A stretch of DNA of 7,248 nucleotides, from contig JBFGNS010000193.1 in the NCBI GenBank assembly GCA_041574955.1, positions 1 through 7,248 of the forward strand, written 5' to 3'. Positions 6,991 to 7,248 of this stretch are shown here, one piece after another; the first letter of the stretch is position 1; every line of letters begins with the position of its first letter. This DNA comes from CALZJC01 sp041574955. Lineage in GTDB: Bacteria > Acidobacteriota > Thermoanaerobaculia > Multivoradales > JAHEKO01. The notes beneath the pieces are model-generated. The model was given only the letters and a program-made list of their open reading frames with translations. It was not told where the DNA came from and made no database searches. The translations under genes and the position numbers were made by a program.

Positions 6991-7248
6991 ATGAGACGAC
7001 TGATCCCGACCGCGGTGGCGGTCGCCCTGCTGCTAGCCGTGGCAGCGCTGCCGGCGGCGGCCAGCGACTACTGGCTGCATGTCAAGGTGGAGGAGGCCGA
7101 CGACATTAGGGTGATGGTCAACCTGCCGATGAGCGTGATCGACAAGGCGCTGCCGATGCTGCCGCAGGAGCATCTGCGCCGCTCTCACATTCACATGGAA
7201 GAGTGGGACCTGAGCCTCGGTGAGCTGCGCGAGCTGTGGCGCGAGGTG
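6991..7248 (+). CDS. Exported protein of unknown function, C-terminus cut by window edge
   Basis: An 86-codon open frame from ATG, with no stop before the window ends. Residues 1-24 make a clear Sec signal peptide: MRR, a hydrophobic core (LIPTAVAVALLLAVAAL), then PAAA with a likely cleavage before SDYWLH. The mature part begins with two short beta-like stretches (YWLHVKVEE and IRVMVNLPMSVIDKAL). An amphipathic, charged segment follows with two His-containing groups (RSHIHMEE), then helix-like text (LSLGELRELWREV). No Cys or lipobox is present, so it is predicted to be periplasmic or secreted. I do not recognise a named family with confidence. The V-x-VNLP-S hydrophobic pattern loosely recalls small bacterial domains found near SHOCT-like or DUF-type envelope proteins, but that is only a resemblance. 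It has its own candidate ECF-type promoter, leader hairpin and strong Shine-Dalgarno, so it is probably not part of the efflux operon. Confidence 0.85.
   Translation, partial: MRRLIPTAVAVALLLAVAALPAAASDYWLHVKVEEADDIRVMVNLPMSVIDKALPMLPQEHLRRSHIHMEEWDLSLGELRELWREV

Noticed and set aside
1..7248. CRISPR arrays, tRNA/rRNA genes, insertion sequences, attachment sites or long direct repeats.
   Set aside because: Reading through the window I saw no regularly spaced repeats, no tRNA- or rRNA-like stretches, no transposase or integrase text and no terminal inverted repeats with target duplications.

Overview
This is a GC-rich window (roughly 70% G+C by eye) with strong codon-position bias from a Gram-negative-type (diderm) bacterium. 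The evidence is a lipoprotein signal on a zinc-peptidase-like protein, a periplasmic adaptor with an inner-membrane RND transporter, and a short exported protein behind an ECF-sigma-like promoter. The style of the last gene and its promoter reminds me of Acidobacteriota, but that is an impression and not a demonstration; no ribosomal or marker gene is present.

Layout. Positions 1-2480 (minus strand) hold most of an M16 (insulinase/PqqL-like) peptidase. It starts at 2480 with a lipobox and runs off the left edge after 826 residues, so only the last part of its inactive C-terminal half is missing. A 92-base divergent intergenic region (2481-2572) separates it from a plus-strand two-gene efflux unit: an RND adaptor (2573-3658) and an RND permease (3655-6876), overlapping by four bases (GTGA). 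After the permease stop comes a 114-base gap holding a terminator-like hairpin, an ECF-type -35/-10 pair, a second hairpin in the predicted leader and a strong Shine-Dalgarno. These lead into a small secreted protein of unknown function (6991 onward) cut by the right edge.

How they work together. Adaptor and permease should form the inner-membrane and periplasmic parts of a proton-driven tripartite efflux pump. No outer-membrane channel gene is visible, so it must lie elsewhere or be shared. The peptidase is divergently transcribed and may share control sequences with the pump; a functional link is only inferred. The last gene looks like a separate transcription unit, possibly under an extracytoplasmic-function sigma factor.

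I found no tRNA, rRNA, CRISPR array, insertion sequence or clearly new multi-gene system. The least explained parts are the 3' unit (ECF-like promoter plus unknown exported protein) and the non-canonical proton-relay residues of the permease. The very long reading frames opposite the real genes are GC-driven shadows.
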